A program made the position numbers and the translations under genes. From positions 1-64,000 of the forward strand of contig JAWZXG010000043.1 in assembly GCA_037178625.1 (NCBI GenBank): DNA of 64,000 bases, in the 5' to 3' direction. Origin of the DNA: Skeletonema tropicum. Lineage: Eukaryota > Bacillariophyta > Thalassiosirophyceae > Thalassiosirales > Thalassiosiraceae. The notes below the pieces were generated by a model that saw only the letters and a list, made by a program, of their open reading frames with translations, searched no databases and was not told the origin of the DNA. Within the stretch, counting starts at the first letter, position 1. The number at the start of each line of letters is the position of its first letter. Of the stretch, positions 20,626 through 35,043 are shown one piece after another.

Positions 20626-22685
20626 CAACTAATCGATAGAGCGCAACGAGAGCTTGCGAATACTGGTCGAATCGTATCAAGCCGATGGAGAGGACAAGAG
20701 TTATGGTTGGATTACTCTGAATCTGAATGGTCGGTGAGCAAAGAGGGGGGATAGTGTTTACGTTTACTTTGGTTACTTAGTTATATTCATATTACATTAT
20801 TACTTGAATGTCCATGTCCATCTACCATCATCTATCTTCTCTCCTACCATACCATACCTCTCAATCTCAATATAATCCACCCACGTGTTGAGCATCCGAC
20901 AAACAGCCCACCAAATGATGATCGGAATCCATCATGGAGGATTCACCTTCGAAAGCCGTCATAAAGCTTAGCTTTCCTCCTCCTCCTCCGTTGCTGTTGC
21001 CACCACCACTTCCTCTTCCTCCGATCCCCCGTCTCATTGTTGATGAATGCCTCTTGCGTTGATTCCGAAGTACAGATGCAGCATGACGAGCTGATATCCT
21101 GAGGTGGTTGTGTCTCCTCTCCGCTGACGGATTGTTTGTGGAGGGCGTAGAGTAGAGTTCGAGACGGTCGTCTGCGGTTGGGTCATCATAATTCAATTCA
21201 GTTGTTCGTCAATATCTTGTCTCCTAGAGGTCCAATCAAGACGATGAGTGTCGTTTTGGAAAGCTGAGAGTGAGCTCTTTTGATTGGTTGTAGTATCAAG
21301 GCCAAATATCGATCTTTCGCCAATCGATCCGGTTAAAAACGGGGTAAGTTTCCGCCCAGCTCGGCCAGATCCGGCTTGACATTGAGAATTCCACCACTAG
21401 ACAATAGAGTCCAAATAATAATCCAATTTGACAAATTGACCACCGCTGGAATCGTCTCCTCGAGCTGCATCGATTCGTACCATAATCAGCATTACCACTG
21501 CCGCCGTCAAACTGTATATTCACTGCTCGGCCAAGGCCCTCACCGTTGACGGTTGACGCTTGCGAAGATCCAATAATAATATTAAGCACAGCTCGATCTC
21601 AAACAGCGACCGGCTTAATGAGGCGATAACATGACAGTTGGCACGAACGTATCCACTAATATATTCTTATTCACTGCTCGAACTCCCTACCGGTCGCCCG
21701 ATGGCCCTCGCCCGATGCAGTTGTCGAGATCAGCCTCATCAGGGGCCTCATATCCAAACGCTACGCTGAAGACAGAAGCATTGATCGGCACTGTCCAATA
21801 ATAAACGCAGCTCGGCCTCGCTACCGCTCACCCTCGCTCAACACTCTTCTATAAGATCGATGTGGTCAATGATTGGTTGATTGTGGCGAGTGGGTGATTG
21901 GTTGGCACGATAGTTAGTAGTAGAAGTGTCATGTGGCGGTGTTGTGGTTTGGATCTTTGGTTGATTTGAGTTGTGATGGTGAGACATTGACAGCTTCTCA
22001 CTTTTTGACCCACACCGAACCGAACCTCAACGAAGCGAGCACAAGCATGGAAGAATCAGTAGTAGCACCTACTGCCGTGCCAACCAAATGGACGGTGCTG
22101 ATCAATGCGATGAATGAAAAGAGAAGTACTGCTCAGCGTTCTCCGGGCGAGCTGCGTCTATTAACACACTCGTACCTTCTGGATGGATGAGGCTGATCGT
22201 TGATCGTCATGAGTGTCTTCAGCGCAGCGTTGGATGCGTCCGTGCCAACCATCATAGAGCCCGCCGCATTAAGGTGGTCGCTTTTTGGGATCTCACATCG
22301 TACCAACTGTCATTGACGGCATAAAAGTAAGAGAAGTGTCTTGAGCGAGGGCCTCTTGGCCGAGCAGTGATTATTGATATCGCTGCAGAATCTACACACG
22401 TAACAATTGTCATGAACAGACGGTGCTAGCTGCTGATCGTCTAGGAGTGTATTTTGTGAGGGCGACCGCAGGGAGGCCGAACTACTGTGATCGATTATTG
22501 TATTAATTGATAGCATTTCAAACGAGGATTCGAAGGGTAGTCTCATTGTCATTGCTATCTATCTACGGAGGCCGAGCTGTCTTTATATTGGATTTGGATT
22601 GTCGATCTGGGGCCCAATAGCCGGATTGTAGACACCTCTCGAGTTGAGTCGAATGACAAAAGATCAATATTTGGCCTTGCAACTG
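20626..22685 (+). repeat. Array copy 11 (2060 bp)
   Basis: CT duplicated at 20715-20718, in the hot-spot region. Confidence 0.95.
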
Positions 22686-24743
22686 CAACTAATCGATAGA
22701 GCGCAACGAGAGCTTGCGAATACTGGTCGAATCGTATCAAGCCGATGGAGAGGACAAGAGTTATGGTTGGATTACTGAATCTGAATGGTCGGTGAGCAAA
22801 GAGGGGGGATAGTGTTTACGTTTACTTTGGTTACTTAGTTATATTCATATTACATTATTACTTGAATGTCCATGTCCATCTACCATCATCTATCTTCTCT
22901 CCTACCATACCATACCTCTCAATCTCAATATAATCCACCCACGTGTTGAGCATCCGACAAACAGCCCACCAAATGATGATCGGAATCCATCATGGAGGAT
23001 TCACCTTCGAAAGCCGTCATAAAGCTTAGCTTTCCTCCTCCTCCTCCGTTGCTGTTGCCACCACCACTTCCTCTTCCTCCGATCCCCCGTCTCATTGTTG
23101 ATGAATGCCTCTTGCGTTGATTCCGAAGTACAGATGCAGCATGACGAGCTGATATCCTGAGGTGGTTGTGTCTCCTCTCCGCTGACGGATTGTTTGTGGA
23201 GGGCGTAGAGTAGAGTTCGAGACGGTCGTCTGCGGTTGGGTCATCATAATTCAATTCAGTTGTTCGTCAATATCTTGTCTCCTAGAGGTCCAATCAAGAC
23301 GATGAGTGTCGTTTTGGAAAGCTGAGAGTGAGCTCTTTTGATTGGTTGTAGTATCAAGGCCAAATATCGATCTTTCGCCAATCGATCCGGTTAAAAACGG
23401 GGTAAGTTTCCGCCCAGCTCGGCCAGATCCGGCTTGACATTGAGAATTCCACCACTAGACAATAGAGTCCAAATAATAATCCAATTTGACAAATTGACCA
23501 CCGCTGGAATCGTCTCCTCGAGCTGCATCGATTCGTACCATAATCAGCATTACCACTGCCGCCGTCAAACTGTATATTCACTGCTCGGCCAAGGCCCTCA
23601 CCGTTGACGGTTGACGCTTGCGAAGATCCAATAATAATATTAAGCACAGCTCGATCTCAAACAGCGACCGGCTTAATGAGGCGATAACATGACAGTTGGC
23701 ACGAACGTATCCACTAATATATTCTTATTCACTGCTCGAACTCCCTACCGGTCGCCCGATGGCCCTCGCCCGATGCAGTTGTCGAGATCAGCCTCATCAG
23801 GGGCCTCATATCCAAACGCTACGCTGAAGACAGAAGCATTGATCGGCACTGTCCAATAATAAACGCAGCTCGGCCTCGCTACCGCTCACCCTCGCTCAAC
23901 ACTCTTCTATAAGATCGATGTGGTCAATGATTGGTTGATTGTGGCGAGTGGGTGATTGGTTGGCACGATAGTTAGTAGTAGAAGTGTCATGTGGCGGTGT
24001 TGTGGTTTGGATCTTTGGTTGATTTGAGTTGTGATGGTGAGACATTGACAGCTTCTCACTTTTTGACCCACACCGAACCGAACCTCAACGAAGCGAGCAC
24101 AAGCATGGAAGAATCAGTAGTAGCACCTACTGCCGTGCCAACCAAATGGACGGTGCTGATCAATGCGATGAATGAAAAGAGAAGTACTGCTCAGCGTTCT
24201 CCGGGCGAGCTGCGTCTATTAACACACTCGTACCTTCTGGATGGATGAGGCTGATCGTTGATCGTCATGAGTGTCTTCAGCGCAGCGTTGGATGCGTCCG
24301 TGCCAACCATCATAGAGCCCGCCGCATTAAGGTGGTCGCTTTTTGGGATCTCACATCGTACCAACTGTCATTGACGGCATAAAAGTAAGAGAAGTGTCTT
24401 GAGCGAGGGCCTCTTGGCCGAGCAGTGATTATTGATATCGCTGCAGAATCTACACACGTAACAATTGTCATGAACAGACGGTGCTAGCTGCTGATCGTCT
24501 AGGAGTGTATTTTGTGAGGGCGACCGCAGGGAGGCCGAACTACTGTGATCGATTATTGTATTAATTGATAGCATTTCAAACGAGGATTCGAAGGGTAGTC
24601 TCATTGTCATTGCTATCTATCTACGGAGGCCGAGCTGTCTTTATATTGGATTTGGATTGTCGATCTGGGGCCCAATAGCCGGATTGTAGACACCTCTCGA
24701 GTTGAGTCGAATGACAAAAGATCAATATTTGGCCTTGCAACTG
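22686..24743 (+). repeat. Array copy 12 (2058 bp)
   Basis: Consensus length. First of three successive copies (12-14) with no visible difference. Confidence 0.95.
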
Positions 24744-26801
24744 CAACTAATCGATAGAGCGCAACGAGAGCTTGCGAATACTGGTCGAATCGTATCAAGC
24801 CGATGGAGAGGACAAGAGTTATGGTTGGATTACTGAATCTGAATGGTCGGTGAGCAAAGAGGGGGGATAGTGTTTACGTTTACTTTGGTTACTTAGTTAT
24901 ATTCATATTACATTATTACTTGAATGTCCATGTCCATCTACCATCATCTATCTTCTCTCCTACCATACCATACCTCTCAATCTCAATATAATCCACCCAC
25001 GTGTTGAGCATCCGACAAACAGCCCACCAAATGATGATCGGAATCCATCATGGAGGATTCACCTTCGAAAGCCGTCATAAAGCTTAGCTTTCCTCCTCCT
25101 CCTCCGTTGCTGTTGCCACCACCACTTCCTCTTCCTCCGATCCCCCGTCTCATTGTTGATGAATGCCTCTTGCGTTGATTCCGAAGTACAGATGCAGCAT
25201 GACGAGCTGATATCCTGAGGTGGTTGTGTCTCCTCTCCGCTGACGGATTGTTTGTGGAGGGCGTAGAGTAGAGTTCGAGACGGTCGTCTGCGGTTGGGTC
25301 ATCATAATTCAATTCAGTTGTTCGTCAATATCTTGTCTCCTAGAGGTCCAATCAAGACGATGAGTGTCGTTTTGGAAAGCTGAGAGTGAGCTCTTTTGAT
25401 TGGTTGTAGTATCAAGGCCAAATATCGATCTTTCGCCAATCGATCCGGTTAAAAACGGGGTAAGTTTCCGCCCAGCTCGGCCAGATCCGGCTTGACATTG
25501 AGAATTCCACCACTAGACAATAGAGTCCAAATAATAATCCAATTTGACAAATTGACCACCGCTGGAATCGTCTCCTCGAGCTGCATCGATTCGTACCATA
25601 ATCAGCATTACCACTGCCGCCGTCAAACTGTATATTCACTGCTCGGCCAAGGCCCTCACCGTTGACGGTTGACGCTTGCGAAGATCCAATAATAATATTA
25701 AGCACAGCTCGATCTCAAACAGCGACCGGCTTAATGAGGCGATAACATGACAGTTGGCACGAACGTATCCACTAATATATTCTTATTCACTGCTCGAACT
25801 CCCTACCGGTCGCCCGATGGCCCTCGCCCGATGCAGTTGTCGAGATCAGCCTCATCAGGGGCCTCATATCCAAACGCTACGCTGAAGACAGAAGCATTGA
25901 TCGGCACTGTCCAATAATAAACGCAGCTCGGCCTCGCTACCGCTCACCCTCGCTCAACACTCTTCTATAAGATCGATGTGGTCAATGATTGGTTGATTGT
26001 GGCGAGTGGGTGATTGGTTGGCACGATAGTTAGTAGTAGAAGTGTCATGTGGCGGTGTTGTGGTTTGGATCTTTGGTTGATTTGAGTTGTGATGGTGAGA
26101 CATTGACAGCTTCTCACTTTTTGACCCACACCGAACCGAACCTCAACGAAGCGAGCACAAGCATGGAAGAATCAGTAGTAGCACCTACTGCCGTGCCAAC
26201 CAAATGGACGGTGCTGATCAATGCGATGAATGAAAAGAGAAGTACTGCTCAGCGTTCTCCGGGCGAGCTGCGTCTATTAACACACTCGTACCTTCTGGAT
26301 GGATGAGGCTGATCGTTGATCGTCATGAGTGTCTTCAGCGCAGCGTTGGATGCGTCCGTGCCAACCATCATAGAGCCCGCCGCATTAAGGTGGTCGCTTT
26401 TTGGGATCTCACATCGTACCAACTGTCATTGACGGCATAAAAGTAAGAGAAGTGTCTTGAGCGAGGGCCTCTTGGCCGAGCAGTGATTATTGATATCGCT
26501 GCAGAATCTACACACGTAACAATTGTCATGAACAGACGGTGCTAGCTGCTGATCGTCTAGGAGTGTATTTTGTGAGGGCGACCGCAGGGAGGCCGAACTA
26601 CTGTGATCGATTATTGTATTAATTGATAGCATTTCAAACGAGGATTCGAAGGGTAGTCTCATTGTCATTGCTATCTATCTACGGAGGCCGAGCTGTCTTT
26701 ATATTGGATTTGGATTGTCGATCTGGGGCCCAATAGCCGGATTGTAGACACCTCTCGAGTTGAGTCGAATGACAAAAGATCAATATTTGGCCTTGCAACT
26801 G
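24744..26801 (+). repeat. Array copy 13 (2058 bp)
   Basis: Consensus length, no visible indel. Confidence 0.95.
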
Positions 26802-28859
26802 CAACTAATCGATAGAGCGCAACGAGAGCTTGCGAATACTGGTCGAATCGTATCAAGCCGATGGAGAGGACAAGAGTTATGGTTGGATTACTGAATCTGA
26901 ATGGTCGGTGAGCAAAGAGGGGGGATAGTGTTTACGTTTACTTTGGTTACTTAGTTATATTCATATTACATTATTACTTGAATGTCCATGTCCATCTACC
27001 ATCATCTATCTTCTCTCCTACCATACCATACCTCTCAATCTCAATATAATCCACCCACGTGTTGAGCATCCGACAAACAGCCCACCAAATGATGATCGGA
27101 ATCCATCATGGAGGATTCACCTTCGAAAGCCGTCATAAAGCTTAGCTTTCCTCCTCCTCCTCCGTTGCTGTTGCCACCACCACTTCCTCTTCCTCCGATC
27201 CCCCGTCTCATTGTTGATGAATGCCTCTTGCGTTGATTCCGAAGTACAGATGCAGCATGACGAGCTGATATCCTGAGGTGGTTGTGTCTCCTCTCCGCTG
27301 ACGGATTGTTTGTGGAGGGCGTAGAGTAGAGTTCGAGACGGTCGTCTGCGGTTGGGTCATCATAATTCAATTCAGTTGTTCGTCAATATCTTGTCTCCTA
27401 GAGGTCCAATCAAGACGATGAGTGTCGTTTTGGAAAGCTGAGAGTGAGCTCTTTTGATTGGTTGTAGTATCAAGGCCAAATATCGATCTTTCGCCAATCG
27501 ATCCGGTTAAAAACGGGGTAAGTTTCCGCCCAGCTCGGCCAGATCCGGCTTGACATTGAGAATTCCACCACTAGACAATAGAGTCCAAATAATAATCCAA
27601 TTTGACAAATTGACCACCGCTGGAATCGTCTCCTCGAGCTGCATCGATTCGTACCATAATCAGCATTACCACTGCCGCCGTCAAACTGTATATTCACTGC
27701 TCGGCCAAGGCCCTCACCGTTGACGGTTGACGCTTGCGAAGATCCAATAATAATATTAAGCACAGCTCGATCTCAAACAGCGACCGGCTTAATGAGGCGA
27801 TAACATGACAGTTGGCACGAACGTATCCACTAATATATTCTTATTCACTGCTCGAACTCCCTACCGGTCGCCCGATGGCCCTCGCCCGATGCAGTTGTCG
27901 AGATCAGCCTCATCAGGGGCCTCATATCCAAACGCTACGCTGAAGACAGAAGCATTGATCGGCACTGTCCAATAATAAACGCAGCTCGGCCTCGCTACCG
28001 CTCACCCTCGCTCAACACTCTTCTATAAGATCGATGTGGTCAATGATTGGTTGATTGTGGCGAGTGGGTGATTGGTTGGCACGATAGTTAGTAGTAGAAG
28101 TGTCATGTGGCGGTGTTGTGGTTTGGATCTTTGGTTGATTTGAGTTGTGATGGTGAGACATTGACAGCTTCTCACTTTTTGACCCACACCGAACCGAACC
28201 TCAACGAAGCGAGCACAAGCATGGAAGAATCAGTAGTAGCACCTACTGCCGTGCCAACCAAATGGACGGTGCTGATCAATGCGATGAATGAAAAGAGAAG
28301 TACTGCTCAGCGTTCTCCGGGCGAGCTGCGTCTATTAACACACTCGTACCTTCTGGATGGATGAGGCTGATCGTTGATCGTCATGAGTGTCTTCAGCGCA
28401 GCGTTGGATGCGTCCGTGCCAACCATCATAGAGCCCGCCGCATTAAGGTGGTCGCTTTTTGGGATCTCACATCGTACCAACTGTCATTGACGGCATAAAA
28501 GTAAGAGAAGTGTCTTGAGCGAGGGCCTCTTGGCCGAGCAGTGATTATTGATATCGCTGCAGAATCTACACACGTAACAATTGTCATGAACAGACGGTGC
28601 TAGCTGCTGATCGTCTAGGAGTGTATTTTGTGAGGGCGACCGCAGGGAGGCCGAACTACTGTGATCGATTATTGTATTAATTGATAGCATTTCAAACGAG
28701 GATTCGAAGGGTAGTCTCATTGTCATTGCTATCTATCTACGGAGGCCGAGCTGTCTTTATATTGGATTTGGATTGTCGATCTGGGGCCCAATAGCCGGAT
28801 TGTAGACACCTCTCGAGTTGAGTCGAATGACAAAAGATCAATATTTGGCCTTGCAACTG
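26802..28859 (+). repeat. Array copy 14 (2058 bp)
   Basis: Consensus length, no visible indel. Confidence 0.95.
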
Positions 28860-30916
28860 CAACTAATCGATAGAGCGCAACGAGAGCTTGCGAATACTGG
28901 TCGAATCGTATCAAGCCGATGGAGAGGACAAGAGTTATGGTTGGATTACTGAATCTGAATGGTCGGTGAGCAAAGAGGGGGATAGTGTTTACGTTTACTT
29001 TGGTTACTTAGTTATATTCATATTACATTATTACTTGAATGTCCATGTCCATCTACCATCATCTATCTTCTCTCCTACCATACCATACCTCTCAATCTCA
29101 ATATAATCCACCCACGTGTTGAGCATCCGACAAACAGCCCACCAAATGATGATCGGAATCCATCATGGAGGATTCACCTTCGAAAGCCGTCATAAAGCTT
29201 AGCTTTCCTCCTCCTCCTCCGTTGCTGTTGCCACCACCACTTCCTCTTCCTCCGATCCCCCGTCTCATTGTTGATGAATGCCTCTTGCGTTGATTCCGAA
29301 GTACAGATGCAGCATGACGAGCTGATATCCTGAGGTGGTTGTGTCTCCTCTCCGCTGACGGATTGTTTGTGGAGGGCGTAGAGTAGAGTTCGAGACGGTC
29401 GTCTGCGGTTGGGTCATCATAATTCAATTCAGTTGTTCGTCAATATCTTGTCTCCTAGAGGTCCAATCAAGACGATGAGTGTCGTTTTGGAAAGCTGAGA
29501 GTGAGCTCTTTTGATTGGTTGTAGTATCAAGGCCAAATATCGATCTTTCGCCAATCGATCCGGTTAAAAACGGGGTAAGTTTCCGCCCAGCTCGGCCAGA
29601 TCCGGCTTGACATTGAGAATTCCACCACTAGACAATAGAGTCCAAATAATAATCCAATTTGACAAATTGACCACCGCTGGAATCGTCTCCTCGAGCTGCA
29701 TCGATTCGTACCATAATCAGCATTACCACTGCCGCCGTCAAACTGTATATTCACTGCTCGGCCAAGGCCCTCACCGTTGACGGTTGACGCTTGCGAAGAT
29801 CCAATAATAATATTAAGCACAGCTCGATCTCAAACAGCGACCGGCTTAATGAGGCGATAACATGACAGTTGGCACGAACGTATCCACTAATATATTCTTA
29901 TTCACTGCTCGAACTCCCTACCGGTCGCCCGATGGCCCTCGCCCGATGCAGTTGTCGAGATCAGCCTCATCAGGGGCCTCATATCCAAACGCTACGCTGA
30001 AGACAGAAGCATTGATCGGCACTGTCCAATAATAAACGCAGCTCGGCCTCGCTACCGCTCACCCTCGCTCAACACTCTTCTATAAGATCGATGTGGTCAA
30101 TGATTGGTTGATTGTGGCGAGTGGGTGATTGGTTGGCACGATAGTTAGTAGTAGAAGTGTCATGTGGCGGTGTTGTGGTTTGGATCTTTGGTTGATTTGA
30201 GTTGTGATGGTGAGACATTGACAGCTTCTCACTTTTTGACCCACACCGAACCGAACCTCAACGAAGCGAGCACAAGCATGGAAGAATCAGTAGTAGCACC
30301 TACTGCCGTGCCAACCAAATGGACGGTGCTGATCAATGCGATGAATGAAAAGAGAAGTACTGCTCAGCGTTCTCCGGGCGAGCTGCGTCTATTAACACAC
30401 TCGTACCTTCTGGATGGATGAGGCTGATCGTTGATCGTCATGAGTGTCTTCAGCGCAGCGTTGGATGCGTCCGTGCCAACCATCATAGAGCCCGCCGCAT
30501 TAAGGTGGTCGCTTTTTGGGATCTCACATCGTACCAACTGTCATTGACGGCATAAAAGTAAGAGAAGTGTCTTGAGCGAGGGCCTCTTGGCCGAGCAGTG
30601 ATTATTGATATCGCTGCAGAATCTACACACGTAACAATTGTCATGAACAGACGGTGCTAGCTGCTGATCGTCTAGGAGTGTATTTTGTGAGGGCGACCGC
30701 AGGGAGGCCGAACTACTGTGATCGATTATTGTATTAATTGATAGCATTTCAAACGAGGATTCGAAGGGTAGTCTCATTGTCATTGCTATCTATCTACGGA
30801 GGCCGAGCTGTCTTTATATTGGATTTGGATTGTCGATCTGGGGCCCAATAGCCGGATTGTAGACACCTCTCGAGTTGAGTCGAATGACAAAAGATCAATA
30901 TTTGGCCTTGCAACTG
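28860..30916 (+). repeat. Array copy 15 (2057 bp)
   Basis: G5 at 28977-28981 instead of G6. The same allele recurs in copy 17. The shift opens an extra chance plus-strand frame at 28888-29106. Confidence 0.95.
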
Positions 30917-32984
30917 CAACTAATCGATAGAGCGCAACGAGAGCTTGCGAATACTGGTCGAATCGTATCAAGCCGATGGAGAGGACAAGAGTTATGGTTG
31001 GATTACTATTACTGAATCTGAATGGTCGGTGAGCAAAGAGGGGGGATAGTGTTTACGTTTACTTTGGTTACTTAGTTATATTCATATTACATTATTACTT
31101 GAATGTCCATGTCCATCTACCATCATCTATCTTCTCTCCTACCATACCATACCTCTCAATCTCAATATAATCCACCCACGTGTTGAGCATCCGACAAACA
31201 GCCCACCAAATGATGATCGGAATCCATCATGGAGGATTCACCTTCGAAAGCCGTCATAAAGCTTAGCTTTCCTCCTCCTCCTCCGTTGCTGTTGCCACAC
31301 CACCACTTCCTCTTCCTCCGATCCCCCGTCTCATTGTTGATGAATGCCTCTTGCGTTGATTCCGAAGTACAGATGCAGCATGACGAGCTGATATCCTGAG
31401 GTGGTTGTGTCTCCTCTCCGCTGACGGATTGTTTGTGGAGGGCGTAGAGTAGAGTTCGAGACGGTCGTCTGCGGTTGGGTCATCATAATTCAATTCAGTT
31501 GTTCGTCAATATCTTGTCTCCTAGAGGTCCAATCAAGACGATGAGTGTCGTTTTGGAAAGCTGAGAGTGAGCTCTTTTGATTGGTTGTAGTATCAAGGCC
31601 AAATATCGATCTTTCGCCAATCGATCCGGTTAAAAACGGGGTAAGTTTCCGCCCAGCTCGGCCAGATCCGGCTTGACATTGAGAATTCCACCACTAGACA
31701 ATAGAGTCCAAATAATAATCCAATTTGACAAATTGACCACCGCTGGAATCGTCTCCTCGAGCTGCATCGATTCGTACCATAATCAGCATTACCACTGCCG
31801 CCGTCAAACTGTATATTCACTGCTCGGCCAAGGCCCTCACCGTTGACGGTTGACGCTTGCGAAGATCCAATAATAATATTAAGCACAGCTCGATCTCAAA
31901 CAGCGACCGGCTTAATGAGGCGATAACATGACAGTTGGCACGAACGTATCCACTAATATATTCTTATTCACTGCTCGAACTCCCTACCGGTCGCCCGATG
32001 GCCCTCGCCCGATGCAGTTGTCGAGATCAGCCTCATCAGGGGCCTCATATCCAAACGCTACGCTGAAGACAGAAGCATTGATCGGCACTGTCCAATAATA
32101 AACGCAGCTCGGCCTCGCTACCGCTCACCCTCGCTCAACACTCTTCTATAAGATCGATGTGGTCAATGATTGGTTGATTGTGGCGAGTGGGTGATTGGTT
32201 GGCACGATAGTTAGTAGTAGAAGTGTCATGTGGCGGTGTTGTGGTTTGGATCTTTGGTTGATTTGAGTTGTGATGGTGAGACATTGACAGCTTCTCACTT
32301 TTTGACCCACACCGAACCGAACCTCAACGAAGCGAGCACAAGCATGGAAGAATCAGTAGTAGCACCTACTACTGCCGTGCCAACCAAATGGACGGTGCTG
32401 ATCAATGCGATGAATGAAAAGAGAAGTACTGCTCAGCGTTCTCCGGGCGAGCTGCGTCTATTAACACACTCGTACCTTCTGGATGGATGAGGCTGATCGT
32501 TGATCGTCATGAGTGTCTTCAGCGCAGCGTTGGATGCGTCCGTGCCAACCATCATAGAGCCCGCCGCATTAAGGTGGTCGCTTTTGGGATCTCACATCGT
32601 ACCAACTGTCATTGACGGCATAAAAGTAAGAGAAGTGTCTTGAGCGAGGGCCTCTTGGCCGAGCAGTGATTATTGATATCGCTGCAGAATCTACACACGT
32701 AACAATTGTCATGAACAGACGGTGCTAGCTGCTGATCGTCTAGGAGTGTATTTTGTGAGGGCGACCGCAGGGAGGCCGAACTACTGTGATCGATTATTGT
32801 ATTAATTGATAGCATTTCAAACGAGGATTCGAAGGGTAGTCTCATTGTCATTGCTATCTATCTACGGAGGCCGAGCTGTCTTTATATTGGATTTGGATTG
32901 TCGATCTGGGGCCCAATAGCCGGATTGTAGACACCTCTCGAGTTGAGTCGAATGACAAAAGATCAATATTTGGCCTTGCAACTG
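30917..32984 (+). repeat. Array copy 16 (2068 bp)
   Basis: ATTACT duplicated at 31002-31013, CA duplicated at about 31296-31299, ACT duplicated at 32368-32373 (adds one Thr to the plus-strand frame), and T4 instead of T5 at 32582-32585. Confidence 0.95.
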
Positions 32985-35043
32985 CAACTAATCGATAGAG
33001 CGCAACGAGAGCTTGCGAATACTGGTCGAATCGTATCAAGCCGATGGAGAGGACAAGAGTTATGGTTGGATTACTGAATCTGAATGGTCGGTGAGCAAAG
33101 AGGGGGATAGTGTTTACGTTTACTTTGGTTACTTAGTTATATTCATATTACATTATTACTTGAATGTCCATGTCCATCTACCATCATCTATCTTCTCTCC
33201 TACCATACCATACCTCAATCTCAATATAATCCACCCACGTGTTGAGCATCCGACAAACAGCCCACCAAATGATGATCGGAATCCATCATGGAGGATTCAC
33301 CTTCGAAAGCCGTCATAAAGCTTAGCTTTCCTCCTCCTCCTCCGTTGCTGTTGCCACCACCACTTCCTCTTCCTCCGATCCCCCCCGTCTCATTGTTGAT
33401 GAATGCCTCTTGCGTTGATTCCGAAGTACAGATGCAGCATGACGAGCTGATATCCTGAGGTGGTTGTGTCTCCTCTCCGCTGACGGATTGTTTGTGGAGG
33501 GCGTAGAGTAGAGTTCGAGACGGTCGTCTGCGGTTGGGGTCATCATAATTCAATTCAGTTGTTCGTCAATATCTTGTCTCCTAGAGGTCCAATCAAGACG
33601 ATGAGTGTCGTTTTGGAAAGCTGAGAGTGAGCTCTTTTGATTGGTTGTAGTATCAAGGCCAAATATCGATCTTTCGCCAATCGATCCGGTTAAAAACGGG
33701 GTAAGTTTCCGCCCAGCTCGGCCAGATCCGGCTTGACATTGAGAATTCCACCACTAGACAATAGAGTCCAAATAATAATCCAATTTGACAAATTGACCAC
33801 CGCTGGAATCGTCTCCTCGAGCTGCATCGATTCGTACCATAATCAGCATTACCACTGCCGCCGTCAAACTGTATATTCACTGCTCGGCCAAGGCCCTCAC
33901 CGTTGACGGTTGACGCTTGCGAAGATCCAATAATAATATTAAGCACAGCTCGATCTCAAACAGCGACCGGCTTAATGAGGCGATAACATGACAGTTGGCA
34001 CGAACGTATCCACTAATATATTCTTATTCACTGCTCGAACTCCCTACCGGTCGCCCGATGGCCCTCGCCCGATGCAGTTGTCGAGATCAGCCTCATCAGG
34101 GGCCTCATATCCAAACGCTACGCTGAAGACAGAAGCATTGATCGGCACTGTCCAATAATAAACGCAGCTCGGCCTCGCTACCGCTCACCCTCGCTCAACA
34201 CTCTTCTATAAGATCGATGTGGTCAATGATTGGTTGATTGTGGCGAGTGGGTGATTGGTTGGCACGATAGTTAGTAGTAGAAGTGTCATGTGGCGGTGTT
34301 GTGGTTTGGATCTTTGGTTGATTTGAGTTGTGATGGTGAGACATTGACAGCTTCTCACTTTTTGACCCACACCGAACCGAACCTCAACGAAGCGAGCACA
34401 AGCATGGAAGAATCAGTAGTAGCACCTACTGCCGTGCCAACCAAATGGACGGTGCTGATCAATGCGATGAATGAAAAGAGAAGTACTGCTCAGCGTTCTC
34501 CGGGCGAGCTGCGTCTATTAACACACTCGTACCTTCTGGATGGATGAGGCTGATCGTTGATCGTCATGAGTGTCTTCAGCGCAGCGTTGGATGCGTCCGT
34601 GCCAACCATCATAGAGCCCGCCCGCATTAAGGTGGTCGCTTTTTGGGATCTCACATCGTACCAACTGTCATTGACGGCATAAAAGTAAGAGAAGTGTCTT
34701 GAGCGAGGGCCTCTTGGCCGAGCAGTGATTATTGATATCGCTGCAGAATCTACACACGTAACAATTGTCATGAACAGACGGTGCTAGCTGCTGATCGTCT
34801 AGGAGTGTATTTTGTGAGGGCGACCGCAGGGAGGCCGAACTACTGTGATCGATTATTGTATTAATTGATAGCATTTCAAACGAGGATTCGAAGGGTAGTC
34901 TCATTGTCATTGCTATCTATCTACGGAGGCCGAGCTGTCTTTATATTGGATTTGGATTGTCGATCTGGGGCCCAATAGCCGGATTGTAGACACCTCTCGA
35001 GTTGAGTCGAATGACAAAAGATCAATATTTGGCCTTGCAACTG
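32985..35043 (+). repeat. Array copy 17 (2059 bp)
   Basis: Five indels: G5 at 33102-33106, loss of CT near 33214, C7 instead of C5 at 33370-33376, G4 at 33536-33539 and C3 at 34621-34623. Four of the five are homopolymer length changes. Confidence 0.95.

Noticed and set aside
33013..33318. 101-codon plus-strand frame in copy 17 (and 72 codons at 28888-29106 in copy 15)
   Set aside because: Created by G6-to-G5 homopolymer changes plus a CT loss. Absent from all other copies.
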